Assembly: GCA_964016985.1 (NCBI GenBank)
Contig: OZ024828.1
Coordinates: 12,366,610 to 12,430,609 of the forward strand
Reading direction: 5' to 3'
Source: Anodontia alba
Lineage: Eukaryota; Mollusca; Bivalvia; Lucinida; Lucinidae
Length of the DNA stretch: 64,000 nt
Part shown: one piece after another, positions 21,480-33,265 of the stretch
Layout of the letters: every line of letters starts with the position of its first letter
Numbering within the stretch: position 1 is the stretch's first letter
Program-made: the position numbers and the translations under genes
Notes under the pieces: model-generated
The model's input: only the letters and a program-made list of their open reading frames with translations
What the model was told of the DNA's origin: nothing
Databases searched by the model: none

Positions 21480-21695
21480 CATGTTCGTATCGTATATTCA
21501 TAAACTAAAATTTTATTAGTAAATATATAATAAAACAAAGAAATGCGGTATGCCATGAGCAATCTCTATACAACCCTTGTATACCGAAAAGACCAGACCC
21601 GCCTAATATCCGGGCATTTGGATCAGGTCCTCCAGAGAAAATGCTTATCGAACTGTTTCCGTATTTACCCAAAGTATCCGGCCAGACAGACTTGG

Positions 21696-21762
21696 GCGAA
21701 CAGTGTAGACCCAGATCAGACGCCGCAGAACGCGGCGTCTGATCAGGGTCTACACCGTTTGC
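21696..21762. mobile_element. Family B hairpin core with ACCC-type flank
   Basis: A perfect stem CAGACGCCGCAG/ACGCGGCGTCTG between GCGAACAGTG and ACCGTTTGC. To its left, TCCGTATTTACCCAAAGTAT matches the outer end of the 33697 element, so it belongs to that version rather than the TTAACCC one. Confidence 0.72.
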
Positions 21763-22329
21763 CACTAATTCAAAAATACATGTATTTAAATGCAAGAACA
21801 GGCAGTAAAATGGACAGGTTTAGTAAGGAGATAGGGTGTCCAAATGTTCAGGATAAATACAATACAAAAACAATTGTAAAATGTGCAGAAGAGAAATAAT
21901 ACTCTGACTGGGCTGCGCGGACGCGTAGAATGACCGTGGTCTTTGTTGAATACATTTGACCGAAATACTTTTTTTTCACTTGACGCAGTGAAATCATTAT
22001 CGTTGATACAGTGCTTTGTTGATACATGTATAAATGTGTAACCCAATAAACTTATTTATAAGCGATATGTAGTTTTATCATATGCGAGATAATCAGCTTG
22101 AACCATCCTGCGAATTCTAAAACAAAGGCTGCAAATTTAATACGTTAACTAATAGGGACTGAGATATTTGAGTATGCTTTCAACAAGTTTCACTTGCAAA
22201 TTTTCCGATAGTTTGTTTACGAAACAACAATTATTTAGCCATTGTATATCCCTAACTTTGTCAAAAGCTTATTTAGCAGAATGCTTCTCTTGTTGAATTT
22301 TGAGTGAGAATAAGTTTCGCTTGTGCCGG

Positions 22330-22530
22330 TGCTAGTGGGGAATATACAGTCTTGCAACACTCTGTCTTACAAGAGACGAACTGATTACATTTCTTTGTTT
22401 CATTATAGTTTGTTTTTATATTTGTAGTGATAGTTCTATGTTTGTGTTTGTCATGTTCTCTTCAGTCATGATTCTTTGTCAAGGATTGATACTGAATAAA
22501 TTTTTGACTTTGACTTTGACTATGAAGAGC
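22330..22530 (+). mobile_element. Possible LINE 3' end with (TTTGAC)n tail
   Basis: A unique stretch ends in TACTGAATAAATTTT followed by TTGACTTTGACTTTGAC. A short tandem tail after an AATAAA is typical of CR1/RTE-type LINE 3' ends. No coding frame is attached, so this is tentative. Confidence 0.35.
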
Positions 22531-22607
22531 CTCAATGAAACCGAGACTCTATTTTGTTCTTAAGTGTATTCGTTGGTTCAAAGGGCAACATTCATGGATT
22601 TTGTTTA

Positions 22608-22836
22608 TTAACCCATTTATGCCGAATGAACTATTCTAACTTCTGTTTAGGACTAGTCCATTTCCAATATTAGGGGTGTCTGGTCAGTTTTTATCCCTAT
22701 CATCTTTTAGAGCAATCCCTGTTCTAAATGCAAATACTGTAGACTCTGATCAGACGCCGCGTCCTGTGGCGTCTGATCTGGATCTACCTTGTTTGCCTAT
22801 GTCCTTTTTATAGGACGCAAGGACTAAATGGGTTAA
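22608..22836. mobile_element. Family B element with TTAACCC ends
   Basis: TTAACCCATTTATGCCGAAT at the left, CAAGGACTAAATGGGTTAA at the right. The core at 22730-22796 has a GACGCCGCGTCCTGTGG loop region. Confidence 0.75.
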
Positions 22837-23163
22837 CTTCTGTCTGTTCTGCATTTTATCACATGATGATTCGCAACATTATTTCAGAACATGCATAATT
22901 CAATACGTTTTCAATAATGTGCCCCATTGCATTTCTTTATACTTTAAAAGGCATAGTTACAACGAGAAAAAGGAATTTCAAGTAAATCATTCATAAACCG
23001 ATGAATGAATTAGAACTGTCAAAGGTCTTGATTATACATCCATTGGAGGATTTTACAGAACTACGGAATGACTGGATATCGAAATGGCGGATTCACCGAC
23101 AGACCAAACTTAGAACAGCACAATGTATTTGCAAAGTGAGGATGCATACGTACGTTTACATTC

Positions 23164-23400
23164 GAGCCAGCGCATGACAACACCAACAAAATGGCATTTG
23201 CGCACAGCGAAGATACAGATCAGCCTGGGCGTCCGCCCAGTCTGATCAGAGTCTTCGCTGTCCACATGAAGAAAGCATGGGTCCTTGGCTACCTATTGAG
23301 CGCACAGCAAAGACTCTGATCAGACTGGGCGGACGCCCAGGCTGATCTGTCTTCGCTGGGCGCACATGCCATTTTGTTGGTTTTGTCACGCGCTGGCTCA
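23164..23400. mobile_element. Family C fold-back element, complete
   Basis: GAGCCAGCGCATGACAACACC faces GGTTTTGTCACGCGCTGGCTC. CTGGGCGTCCGCCCAG and CTGGGCGGACGCCCAG are the inner GC-rich blocks. It is nearly symmetric over 237 bp. Confidence 0.85.
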
Positions 23401-23459
23401 AATTATGTCATTTGCAATATTCTAAGAGATGCTAAACAGAAATCAATATTCAAGGAAAT

Positions 23460-23640
23460 ATGGATACACTAAGGTTAAATAACTCTGTCAAAATGGTTTT
23501 GTTCCATTCTAAAAAGGGTATACTCTAAAAGGAAAGAATGTGCTCCTACAGGGAGCAAATTCTTTCCTTCTTAAGTAGACCCTTTTTCAGAAGGGGCTTG
23601 GTATGCAGAAAAGCAAACAGAAAGTCAAAAATGGTTGTTT
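23460..23640. mobile_element. Family K fold-back element
   Basis: GGGTATACTCTAAAAGGAAAG and AATGTGCTCC face GGGAGCAAATTCTTTCC and AGTAGACCCTTTTTCAGAAG. The two small frames on either strand come from the palindrome. Confidence 0.68.
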
Positions 23641-23736
23641 TAATTGTAAAAAATGGCGGAGAGTCGGCCAAGTATATCCAGTCCTTTGAAATCCATGAAT
23701 GTCTTTCATTCAATGGACGAATAGTTACGTACATAT

Positions 23737-24085
23737 CATCACGAAAACACGCCTTTTCAAATATATTGAAAATTTCACCACCATAAACTGAAGATTTTCA
23801 GATAAAAATTCTGATATTTTTCGTATTTCTGCTCAAAACATAGATTGTGGGTACTCATTAGAACCGACTCGCCGAGGCGGTTCTAACGAGTACCTACACT
23901 ATATTTTGAGCATATAATGTGGATACTCGTTAGAACCGCCTCACCGAGGCGGTTTTAATGAGCCTCCACAATCTATGTTTTGAGCAGAAATAAGAAAAAT
24001 AATGTATACCCCTGTAAACCCCTGTTTAGATATATAAAAGTGGGGTTTAAGGAAGTCAAAATTATATAAGTATGTTTTCGTGATG
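23737..24085 (+). mobile_element. Family A MITE, copy 8, with duplicated central hairpin
   Basis: 349 bp rather than ~280, because a second GTTAGAACCGCCTC..GAGGCGGTT hairpin follows the first after a 30-bp link. The left end is CATCACG, the right-end version. Flanking bases are T and T. Confidence 0.9.
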
Positions 24086-24344
24086 TTGCTTTACACTTTT
24101 ACATGTCCATGTGATTAGTTGTTGAATTGTCTTAAATATGCTGACGGGAAGCCAAATAATGTATGCATTCAGGTGCTCTACTTTTCATACAGCAATATAA
24201 ACCTTATTAATTCTAAGCAGAGAACATCGGAGATCTCGACTATACTGCACATCTGTCCATGCTGATCTAGACCATCGCTGTTCGGATATGACAGCTAGCG
24301 CTGGCTATGTTAACAGGACTTGGAACATTTGATAGTTGCCCTCA

Positions 24345-24600
24345 ACTTATACGAGGAAGACATTTTTGTGACTTCCGGTTTGATTTTCGTTCTGAAAAGT
24401 AATGTTTTCTGCATTTTCTCTAGAGGGGAGCAAAGTCTTTGCTTTTAAAGCAGACCTTTTTCTGCCTGTTTTGACAGAGCTGTCTCAAACTGAAAGCGTA
24501 TCCTACCCTCAAGTTTTGCCTTTTGTACTGTTGTCCTTTCGACACCACTCGAAAAGACATTGTTTGCTTTGCGTTTTATTTTGAATGAAAATATTTTGTT
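24345..24600. mobile_element. Family K element, diverged
   Basis: ACGAGGAAGACATTTTTGTG, TTGACAGAGCTG and TGAAAGCGTATCC recall family K ends. The core palindrome is largely gone. Confidence 0.35.
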
Positions 24601-24634
24601 CTGATTGACCATATTCTAATCAGAAACCATTTGT

Positions 24635-24775
24635 CTCAAATCAGCCTACGCATCTGATCAGAGAAGATATTGTCCACATGAAGAAACTTTGCATTCTTGG
24701 CTGTCCATATTGCGCCCAGTGAAGATTCCGATCAGCCTGCACGACTGTGCAGGCCGATCTGAATCTTCACTGCAT
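24635..24775. mobile_element. Family C fragment
   Basis: GATCAGAGAAGATATTGTCC, GCGCCCAGTGAAGATTCCG and GCAGGCCGATCTGAATCTTC are C-type blocks. A second scrap is at 24220-24310 (GCTGATCTAGACCATCGCTG). Confidence 0.5.
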
Positions 24776-24908
24776 TGGTTATCCAGATTGCGCCCAGTGA
24801 AGATATTCAATATGTTTATCTGAAGATCAGTATTAGCTGTGAAAGCGCTTATGAAAAATTACAACTACATTTACTCCACTTATTTTCATTATCTCTAATT
24901 TGCTTTTA

Positions 24909-25165
24909 TATACAGTGGTGACAGCGTTTTTCATGTCCACGGAAACGCATGCAAAACGCTTTTTAACGGTTTGGAAACGCAGCGTTTCGACCACGCTTAA
25001 ACGATCGTTTACAGTTTTAGCCAATCAGATCATCGTTTCTGAAACGTTTCAAGCGTTTCAAATATTAACCAATCACATTAGCGTTCGGAAAACGCTGTCA
25101 TGGAAACCGTGTCTGGTTTCAAACGTTTTAGCGTTTGCAGAGTTACCCAATCAAAATCCCGCGGA
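24909..25165 (+). repeat. Family L element: AAACG/CGTTT-rich with three CCAAT boxes
   Basis: Begins ATACAGTGGTGACAGCGTTT and is packed with AACGTTT and GCGTTTC blocks. CCAATCA-type motifs occur at 25021, 25069 and 25147. The element at 30490 is the same family inverted. It is not a gene: the overlapping frames differ between copies. Confidence 0.6.
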
Positions 25166-25179
25166 CTCAATTTATTTTA

Positions 25180-25206
25180 CATCTTTTTTTTTTTTTTTTT
25201 TTTTTT
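25180..25206. repeat. Poly(T) tract
   Basis: An uninterrupted T run right after the family L element. It could be the tail of a minus-strand retrocopy. Confidence 0.9.
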
Positions 25207-25327
25207 TCAATTTCACTTAATTATAATTGTTATAAAATTAATAAAAATAATAGTCAAATAATTCTATGGAGACGAGTATCTGATGCAATAAACAGGAAAT
25301 GTGTTTTGGCGGACAGTGATAGTGGCC

Positions 25328-25402
25328 GGACTCTGTAGCTCAGTCGGATGCGCTTCTGACTGGTGATCAGGAGTCGCGGGTTCGATGCTTGCCGGTGCAG
25401 TC
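25328..25402 (+). mobile_element. tRNA-like SINE head, second type
   Basis: A-box TAGCTCAGTCGGATGCG and B-box GGTTCGATGC are at tRNA-like spacing, with GACT/AGTC outer pairing. The fold is imperfect and sequence continues without a terminator. A decayed tRNA-derived SINE is more likely than a tRNA gene. From 25410 to 25970 nothing is recognised. Confidence 0.55.
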
Positions 25403-25979
25403 AGGTAATAGTTGTTTGTTGCATACTGTTTTCTCACCTGAGACAAACACTGGGTACATAAATATTTCGATTATGAATTACATCAAGTGGTATTAAAGCC
25501 ACTTGATTATATTGAATGCAATGATTAGACTCACATCAATGAATGTAATATTTGTAATAATAATAATAATAACGATTACTAAACATATATTTTCAAGTCA
25601 CGGTTTTGCAGATTAACATTTCACTGTATCCGCGTATACGGGAGTTCCCTGTCCAAGATTGCGGCTAAGTAGCGGTAGGAAAAAATCTAGAGTAAATACA
25701 TGTATTTCGTTTTATTTTCCTTCCGCGATGATTTAGGATGTTAGATGGTGGCAAATAGCTATTAAAGACACAATTTAGATTGCATAACACGCTAATGACC
25801 AGAAACAGATAAAAATAAGAAGTTCTTGGTGACTTTGGCCAACCTTATAGGTAGGGGCCTAATAAGGAGAAATTATTGACATTAGTAAAGTTTATGATTA
25901 AAACATAGAAACAGATAAGGTCGGTAATTTGGCGAAAGGTTGGTGTGCATTTTTTTTTCTTTTTATTCATTAAAATATA

Positions 25980-26921
25980 GCTGGTTGTTTTTAATAAAAT
26001 CGCCTCGCAAAGGCAGTTCTAATGAATACCCACAACATATTTTATGGATAAATTATGGATAAATTAACACTTATGTCTTAATATGCTAGTTTATCATCAA
26101 ATTCCCTCTTCTGCATAAATTTCCATTAGCACAATTTCAAAGCTTCGTCAAACTAAAAGATAATCACTAAAAAGGATATAATAAATAAATCCATTATTCA
26201 GGAAAAGCATAATTTTGGAGCACTTTTTTTTCCGCAAAGACATTTAAGAATTATTTACCACGCTATGGGGCAGTTTCAGCAGACAAGAAATTAATAAGAT
26301 TTTGTTTTTATTTTTTCTGAAAAATAGGATTTGAAATGTCAAATGCCATTTTACGGGAAATATAAGAACAAAATCTTTATTTTTCTTTCATTCCCTGCAA
26401 TGAATAATGATAGGAATGCCTTTCAACTTCCAGTTAAGAATGATTGATTATTGACTTTTGAAAGTACTGAAAAACACGTTGTGTCTTAAAATGCAATATA
26501 CAACGGAAAAGGAATTTAACAGTTTTTGGCAGAATCACTTTAATTCCTGCAAAAAAAGAATGTACTTTCAGTGACTATGTGGATCAGTCTGCACATCCCG
26601 CAATCTTATCAGTCTGTGTTTTCTGGACGAAGAAGCAGTAGATCTTCTAGAGCGTGTGGTGAAGACTGATCAGACTGTGCAGACGTACAGGCTGATCTGA
26701 ATATTCACTAAACATACAGAGTTTGTAGAAATAACTGTGTTTCAGAAAATTCAGTTTGCGCAATTGCAGAAAGTAAATATTCACATTTTAGGATACAATC
26801 ATTTTTTTTTTATTTTTTTTTTTTAAATTTCCTTTCAGACTTATTATACAGTTCTCCATCAGTAGAATTAGGATCCAGTTTTTGAAGTGTTCTTATTTAC
26901 TTTAAAAATAAATAAATAAAA

Positions 26922-26960
<39 letters not shown>

Positions 26961-27104
26961 ATGAGGTTCATTTGAGAAACTTTATAATCGATTTATGATT
27001 ATGATCATATCTTGTATTTTTATGTTTCTCCTCCAGAAAATATATGGTTGGTACTCATTAAAATAACCTCTGTGAGGTGATTCTAATAAATATACACAAC
27101 AAAA
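25980..27104. repeat. AT-rich stretch with two orphan GCCTC/GAGGC hairpins
   Basis: At 25995-26035, AAAATCGCCTCGCAAAGGC leads into AGTTCTAATGAATACCC. At 27042-27104, AAAATAACCTCTGTGAGGTG leads into ATTCTAAT. These are decayed relatives of the family A centre without its ends. A C-type fragment is at 26573-26720. The rest is unassigned AT-rich DNA. Confidence 0.4.
26912..26961. repeat. (AAAT)n microsatellite
   Basis: AAATA/AAAT units run almost unbroken for about 50 bp. Confidence 0.9.
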
Positions 27105-27686
27105 TTATTTTAGTGGAAAAATGAAGACACACATCAATTTTTATCAAATACTCTATGCTACATGAATCTAGAGTACTGTGCAATTAATGCGTATAATATC
27201 ATGATATTTTCGCATTTTTATTTATTTACATATTTTTTTTTTATTTATACTTTTTATCTTTCAAATGTTACATAATATTAGCCTGTGTATTTCTTAAGGA
27301 GGGTGAGGCATAGGAAATACTCATTCCATGTATTGTTTATTGGAAGTTTTGTGATATGCAGGTGCACTTCCAAATCTGTTTGGATGAGAAAAAAAAAATA
27401 AACATCATGCACAAACAGATAATGCCTTAAAAGGATATATTGCTCGTATATTTGAAATTAAGACAACACCAGACGTAATGTAAAAAATATATATCGAAGA
27501 AGACTTACTTAAAAACTGCTAAGTCAGTTTTGCACAAATAAAAAAAAAAACAACAACATTTCAATTTCATCCATTCATCTTTGATATAAAGTCATTTTCA
27601 TTTTAAACTATTGAATACATGTAGATACAAAGTAAGTTTACCAATATTAAAAAAGAGGAATACATGAAAATATGTGATAAATATAG

Positions 27687-28275
27687 GGCATCCGCGCACT
27701 CTGATTTGCTTCGTAGCTGCTCATCTGTACATTGTCTTATTCGATACGATTTGCCAATAGTCTTGCACATTATCTTCTAATATTTAACCTATTGCTACTG
27801 AATGAACTCACCCACCCTATATACTGGAAGATTCTAATTTCGATTTTAGGTATGCCAGGCTATGTTATGTAGAGAAACAAATGGTTGAACTATTTGCAAA
27901 TAGTGGATACCCTGATCAGACTTCACGTTCTGCGGCATCTGATCTGGGTCTCCACTGTTTGCCAATTACCCTTTTAGGGGTATCCAGACTACAATGTGCT
28001 ATAAATGCAACATTGATTAGTATGTTCATCCGTGCATTTTGATCTGATTCGTTGCAGTTCGTCTGTACATTTTTATTATCATTATTATTCGAAAGGATCT
28101 GCTGTTTCTCCAGTGCATCGTCTTCTAATATTTAAGTATAGGTTGCAATAGGCAAAATACTAGATTAGAATGTGCATCCGCGCACTCTGCTCTGGTTGCA
28201 CTCTGCTCTGGGTCATTGCTGCTCGTCCATACATTTGATCTGTTTATCCAGCACATCGTCTTCTAATATTAAAAT
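27687..28275. repeat. Three tandem ~110-bp units, interrupted by a B element
   Basis: Each unit starts CATCCGCGCACTCTG (or CATCCGTGCATTTTG), has TCGTCTGTACATT mid-way and ends CATCGTCTTCTAATATT. Units are near 27687, 28024 and 28172. A family B element sits between units 1 and 2. Confidence 0.6.
27784..28003. mobile_element. Family B element in the tandem array
   Basis: Left TTAACCTATTGCTACTGAAT; core 27896-27962; right CCCTTTTAGGGGTATCCAGAC, then CTACAATG. The right TTAA is mutated. Confidence 0.6.
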
Positions 28276-29068
28276 ATAGCGTTCTTAAGGTTAACAGCTT
28301 TGCATATACATGCCAAAAATGTTTTCATAGTGAGAATATACTTTCATGAAAGCCCTCCAGCAAGATATTTGCCGACTGTTTACATAATTGCCATGATGTG
28401 CACAGTGCATCGTATTCGAAAAATAATGGCCCAAACAAGTAAAAATGGACCTATTTATATTTTACAAATCTGATCAGTCTGTGTATTAGATGGATACTGA
28501 GCGATTCATGTATTACAGTATTTTATACTAATGACCTGATCAGTGAACTGAGTGGACACCATTATGCACTAGACTGATCCACTCACTTTAATCTGAGTAA
28601 CACCTATGCTCAGAGGGACGTTTTCACTGGATAAGGATCTAATGAAAGGATTAGTATTGGTGACACATAATTCTAACAATAAATTTCAGTAAAGCAGATC
28701 ATCTGTTCAAGCACCATTTGTCTAAACGACAGTGTACATTTCATTTTAAAGAAAGGTGGGGGCGTGAGGGGGAGGGACGTGAGGGGGAGCGGGGGAGAAA
28801 TATTACTCAAAACAATAATGGCAATTCACAGGTTCGACGTAGTTCAGACTGGTGTAGAAAATCTTTGATCTTGATCCTGCTGCGCAAGCTGATCTGGTTT
28901 GGTCGGCACTGGTTGAATATATATTAGCCCCTTTGAATAGAAATAAGAACGCCCTTATGGTATTTGAGAACAGCTTAGACCAAGGTGAACCGGCATTTCC
29001 GCGCAGTCTGATCGTGGTCTACACATATCACCAACAGAATGGATTATGTCAACGATTCATTGTCCAGT

Positions 29069-29423
29069 AAAACCTTTATCACTCTCTGGGCTAACTCAGC
29101 AGATGGCAAATTTATGACTCTTTTCTTATTTTCTCCCGTAAAACAGGTTTGACATTTCACGCAAATCTCCACTGAAGACAATTTGCAGGGAAAGTGAAGT
29201 CCTGTGGAGATAATATGTATGAAAAGCCGACACCTGTTTTCAGGATAACATAAGAAAAATACTTCAAAATGTCATCAACTGAACATTCTGTTCATTTCAT
29301 GCAAATTGTCTTGAATAGAGACAACTGGCATGAAATGTCAAATCCTGTTTTCTGGAAAAACGAAAAAAATGTCGTCACTGTTGTCTGCTGAATAAACAGA
29401 GTGGTAAAGGTTAACATTTAACC
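29069..29423. mobile_element. Family O TIR element
   Basis: AAAACCTTTATCACTCTCTG and CTCAGCAGATGGCAAATTT at the left face TTGTCTGCTGAATAAACAGA and GAGTGGTAAAGGTTAAC at the right. Inside are repeated blocks of GTTTGACATTTC and ACAATTTGC. From 28280 to 29060 no feature is seen apart from a G-rich run at 28757-28795. Confidence 0.65.
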
Positions 29424-29448
29424 TGCTTTGTTTAGATATAAGCAGATG

Positions 29449-29449
<1 letters not shown>

Positions 29450-29483
<34 letters not shown>

Positions 29484-29497
29484 TTTTTTTTTTTTTT
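29450..29497. repeat. (ATT)n microsatellite and T run
   Basis: About eleven ATT units followed by a pure T run. Confidence 0.9.
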
Positions 29498-29511
29498 GAT
29501 GTGAAAAGAGT

Positions 29512-29715
29512 TTAACTCACTTTAATTTGGACACCCAAAACAGGCAATTGGAAAACAGTGCAGATCCAGATCAGACACTGCAAAATGCGGCATTTGATCA
29601 GGGTAGCCATTGTTTGCACAGTTCAGTCATTTTTCGCTAGGATTATCTACATCACATAACCTGACATGCCTAACATTGAATTAGACTCTTCCAATATAGA
29701 GTGTGGGGGAGTCTA
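29512..29715. mobile_element. Family B element, diverged
   Basis: TTAACTCACTTTAATTTGG at the left; core 29551-29617 with CAGACACTGCAAAATGCGG; the right side TAACATTGAATTAGACTCTT matches 9745-9765. The right TTAA end is not found. Confidence 0.5.
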
Positions 29716-30035
29716 TTTGGACATATATACTTTTGTTGCATCTATTCCCCTTTTCCCATGATGCTGTCAATTTGTGCTGCATGGAAGACAAATAAAGAAC
29801 TAAACTTGTATAAGTTTTATCTCTGGCATTTTTACTTATGGGATTATTTCCTATGACATTATACCAGGTAGCCTCTGGCATTTTTACTTGTTGCATTTTT
29901 CCTCTAACATTTTTGCTATATGGCATTTTCAGCTCTGGCATTTTTAACGCACACCTTAAAAACAAAATAAGTGAGAAAAGCCTACCGATTTAAATGACAA
30001 ATCGTAGCCATTTACGTACATCTAAGATTATGCAA

Positions 30036-30037
<2 letters not shown>

Positions 30038-30079
<42 letters not shown>

Positions 30080-30098
30080 ATAATAATAATAATAAATA
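30038..30098. repeat. (CTA)n then (ATA)n/(AATA)n microsatellite
   Basis: About thirteen CTA units run directly into AAT and AATA units. Confidence 0.9.
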
Positions 30099-30489
30099 AA
30101 TAAATAAAAATAAAATTAAAATAAAATATAAAAGTAAGATAAGTAAAATAAATAAATATTTTCTTGGTTAAGGCATCATGATTCTGATATTGTCAAATCA
30201 TTTGCAGGCAATTTGTATGAAATGCCAAAATCTGTTTTCAGGAAATATGTATAAACTTCAAAATGTCATCTGCTAAATAGTCTATACCGAGTACTATGTG
30301 CTAAAACATTTAATTGTCAAAAGACGTTGATTGTCATGATTGCAGTGTAAAAATAATAGGCTTCACAAAGTATAATAATTAATCATGTTAATTCTTTCGA
30401 AAATACCAAAATATATTTTATAAAGAAAATATAAATAAATAAAATAAAATAAATATAATTTTAATACGTAGATACAGAGTACTTTAGTT

Positions 30490-30828
30490 GTAATAAACAC
30501 GGTTTAATACGGCCCAACAGGTATTTATGATTCGATTGGTCAGTGCGAAACGGTCAAATGATTGGCCGAAACGGAAAAAGCGTTTCGATAAGGCAAGCTG
30601 ATTGGCCGAAACGGTGAAAAGCGTTTCGAGAAAACGTTTGTATCTCCTCAGTGCGCATATGCAAATTAAGCGTTTGAGTGAAACGCTTTGCTCTGTAATT
30701 TGATTGGCCGAAACGATATGAAACGCTAGAAACGTTGTCGAAACGCAAACGTTATGCCACGATTTTAAAACGCACCCCAAACGCATAAACGGACAAAAAA
30801 AAACGTTATCGCTACTGTATATAGATAT
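30490..30828 (-). repeat. Family L element, inverted, four ATTGG boxes
   Basis: Reverse of the 24909 type: it ends TATCGCTACTGTATAT, the inverse of that copy's start. GATTGGCCGAAACG recurs. ATTGG is at 30535, 30561, 30601 and 30703, and AAAGCGTTTCG alternates with it. The two minus frames of 100 and 64 codons are by-products of the repetition. Confidence 0.62.
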
Positions 30829-31013
30829 ATGTTTGTTGTTGTTGCTGTAAATCCAGATTTGTTGAGAAGAGAAGCTAACAAATTAATGTTAAATACGTAT
30901 GGCATTAGAAGAGCACATAAATCTAGGAAGCAAGAAGAAAAAAACAAACAAACAGTTTAAGGTTAAAATTTGGCAAGTTATTTATTAATGAAATTAAATA
31001 ATTATAATCATAA

Positions 31014-31016
<3 letters not shown>

Positions 31017-31048
<32 letters not shown>
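31017..31048. repeat. Poly(A) tract
   Basis: About 32 As after AAATAAATAATTATAATC. A second A run is at 31326-31351. No retrocopy was identified upstream of either. Confidence 0.85.
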
Positions 31049-31050
<2 letters not shown>

Positions 31051-31549
31051 ACAAATAGAACACTGTCTGACTTTGCGAATATTTTGCTTTAAGGTTTAAC
31101 TGACCTGACCTAATATAAGTGTTGGCGAGTTATGAGGCCTGAGAAAGGGCTTTTATTGTACATGTTTGGATACCGAAAACCCAGAGTAGTTTTTGTAGTT
31201 GCATAAGGTCATCGTTGTCTACTTACAGAACCATTTGAAACTAGGGCCAATAATGAAACTGGATTTAAAAAGCGCCAATCAATGATGGTCATTTGCGTCT
31301 ATAGGGGCGTGTTACTTCGTTTACAAAAAAAAAAAAAAAAAAAAAAAAAAAGACTATTACAATTTTTCATTATTTATTAATATGGAAGGGTTTATCAAAT
31401 ATTTTGTGGGACCTTCTGGTTTAAGCTGAAAGCTCCAATGGATCCAATAAAATCGATGTATGAAATCAAACAAACTACGCGAACCAGAACCAGAAACAAA
31501 GAAAAGATATCGAACAGAAAAATGCGTTTAACTACATGCTGTACACATC

Positions 31550-31841
31550 CATTACGAAAACACGCCTATTCAAATCTACTGAAAATTTTACCTGCAAAAA
31601 CTGAAAATTTTCAGATAAGAATTCTGATATTTATTTATATTTCTGATCAAAACATAGATTGTGGGTACTCGTATTTTTCTTATTTCTGCTCAAAACTCGA
31701 TGAGGCGGTTCTAACGAGTACCCACAATCTATGTTTTGAACAGAAATAAGATAAATAATATATACCCCTGTAAACCCCACTTTTACTATACAAAAGTGGG
31801 GTTTAAGGGGGTCAAAATTATATAGACATGTTTTCGTGAAG
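31550..31841 (+). mobile_element. Family A MITE, copy 9, rearranged centre
   Basis: The first arm of the central palindrome stops at GTACTCG and is followed by TATTTTTCTTATTTCTGCTC, a piece of the right-hand side in inverse. The sequence then returns at GATGAGGCGG. The end is GTGAAG, not GTGATG. Flanking bases are C and C. Confidence 0.87.
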
Positions 31842-32100
31842 CAATCTTGTCATTGCAATAGGTATACGCGGTCTTCTGAACTTACTGTTCTTCCGAGACA
31901 TCCCTTCGAAAGACGTTTGTTTTTGCTTGTCGTTTTATTCTGAATGCAAAAATATAGTTGTGAGTGACAATTTCAAACTGAAACAGTTTGGCATTTCTAA
32001 GTCTGTGCTATGTTCTAAAATATTTTACCCTAAAATTAATTTTGTGGCCAAATATTGGTCGGTCTATGCAAGAAGTACTGATTGACACTCTGAAGAATAC

Positions 32101-32388
32101 CATTACGAAAATATGCCTATTCAAATATACTGAAAATTTTACCACCAAAAAAAATAAAAATTTCCAGATAAATAAAGTATGATATTTTTCATATTTCTGC
32201 TTAAAACATAGATTCTGGGTACTCGTTAGAACCGTCTCGACGAGGAGAGGCGGTTCTAACGAGTACCCACAATTTATGTTTTTGAACAGAAATAAGAAAA
32301 ATAATGTATACCCCTGTAAACCCCAGTTTTACTATACAAAAGTGGGCTTTAAGGGGGGTCAATGTTATATAGGCATGTTTTTGTGATG
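32101..32388 (+). mobile_element. Family A MITE, copy 10
   Basis: Left end CATTACGAAAATATGCC, right end GCATGTTTTTGTGATG. The loop carries a 6-base insertion (CTCGACGAGGAGAGG). Flanking bases are C and C. Confidence 0.9.
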
Positions 32389-32791
32389 CCAGAGAAGCAG
32401 CCAAATACTAGGTATGCAGTGTCTATATTAAACTGAGTTTTTGATTTTTTTTTTATAATAAACTAGTTGTTGCTTTTCTCTACTGATTACTAATTATTGG
32501 CGTATCAAAATGTACTGTAACAAATCAAACACTGAACAAGTGGAACTTCTTGAAACCTACCTACCCTGTTTAACTTTGCATAATTTGCAGTATTTTATAC
32601 CTAGGAAAGAATGAAAATATTCGGTGTTTTTAAAACGAATCACAGAATGAAACGTTTTGTACATACGTAGTTAAAACAAAAGATTTTGCTTTGAATCATG
32701 GCAAAAATTGCAAGTTTACTGCTAAGAAAAAACGAAAGAAGTGCAAACAATGACTTTCTGAAAGATGTCGAAAGCATAGTTTGCTGGCGCG

Positions 32792-33067
32792 CATTACAAA
32801 AACACGCCTTTTCAAATAGATTGAAAATTTTACCACCAAAAAATGAAAATTTCAGATAAAAAATTCTGATATTTTTCATATTTCTGCACAAAACATAGAT
32901 TGTGGGTACTCGTTAGAACCGCCTCGATGAGGCGGTTCTAACGAGTACGCACAACCTATATTTTAAGCAGAAATAAGAAAAATAATGTATACCCTGTAAA
33001 CCCCAGTTTTACTATATAAAAGTGGGGTTTAAGGAGGTCAAAATTATATAGGCATGTTTTCGTGATG
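32792..33067 (+). mobile_element. Family A MITE, copy 11
   Basis: Left end CATTACAAAAACACGCC. Loop CTCGATGAG. Flanking bases are G and G. The region 32400-32790 has no recognised feature. Confidence 0.92.
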
Positions 33068-33265
33068 GATTGTCTGATTAGACAGTACAAGTGTGCATAT
33101 GTGCAGTCCGGCCAGAGTCTTCATTTTTCTACGGAAGAAACATTGATTCATAGACTTTTTAAAGGGCTCTCAGAAATACTCCTGCGGCTGATGGGAGCCC
33201 TTGCAAGGTGGACAAGACCTAAGGTTCGTAATCTTGTGTTGCGACCCACTTAATATCACAACTGC

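Noticed and set aside
30484..30786. 100-codon minus frame in family L
   Set aside because: Made of repeated GATTGGCCGAAACG units; the inverted copy at 24909 gives unrelated peptides.
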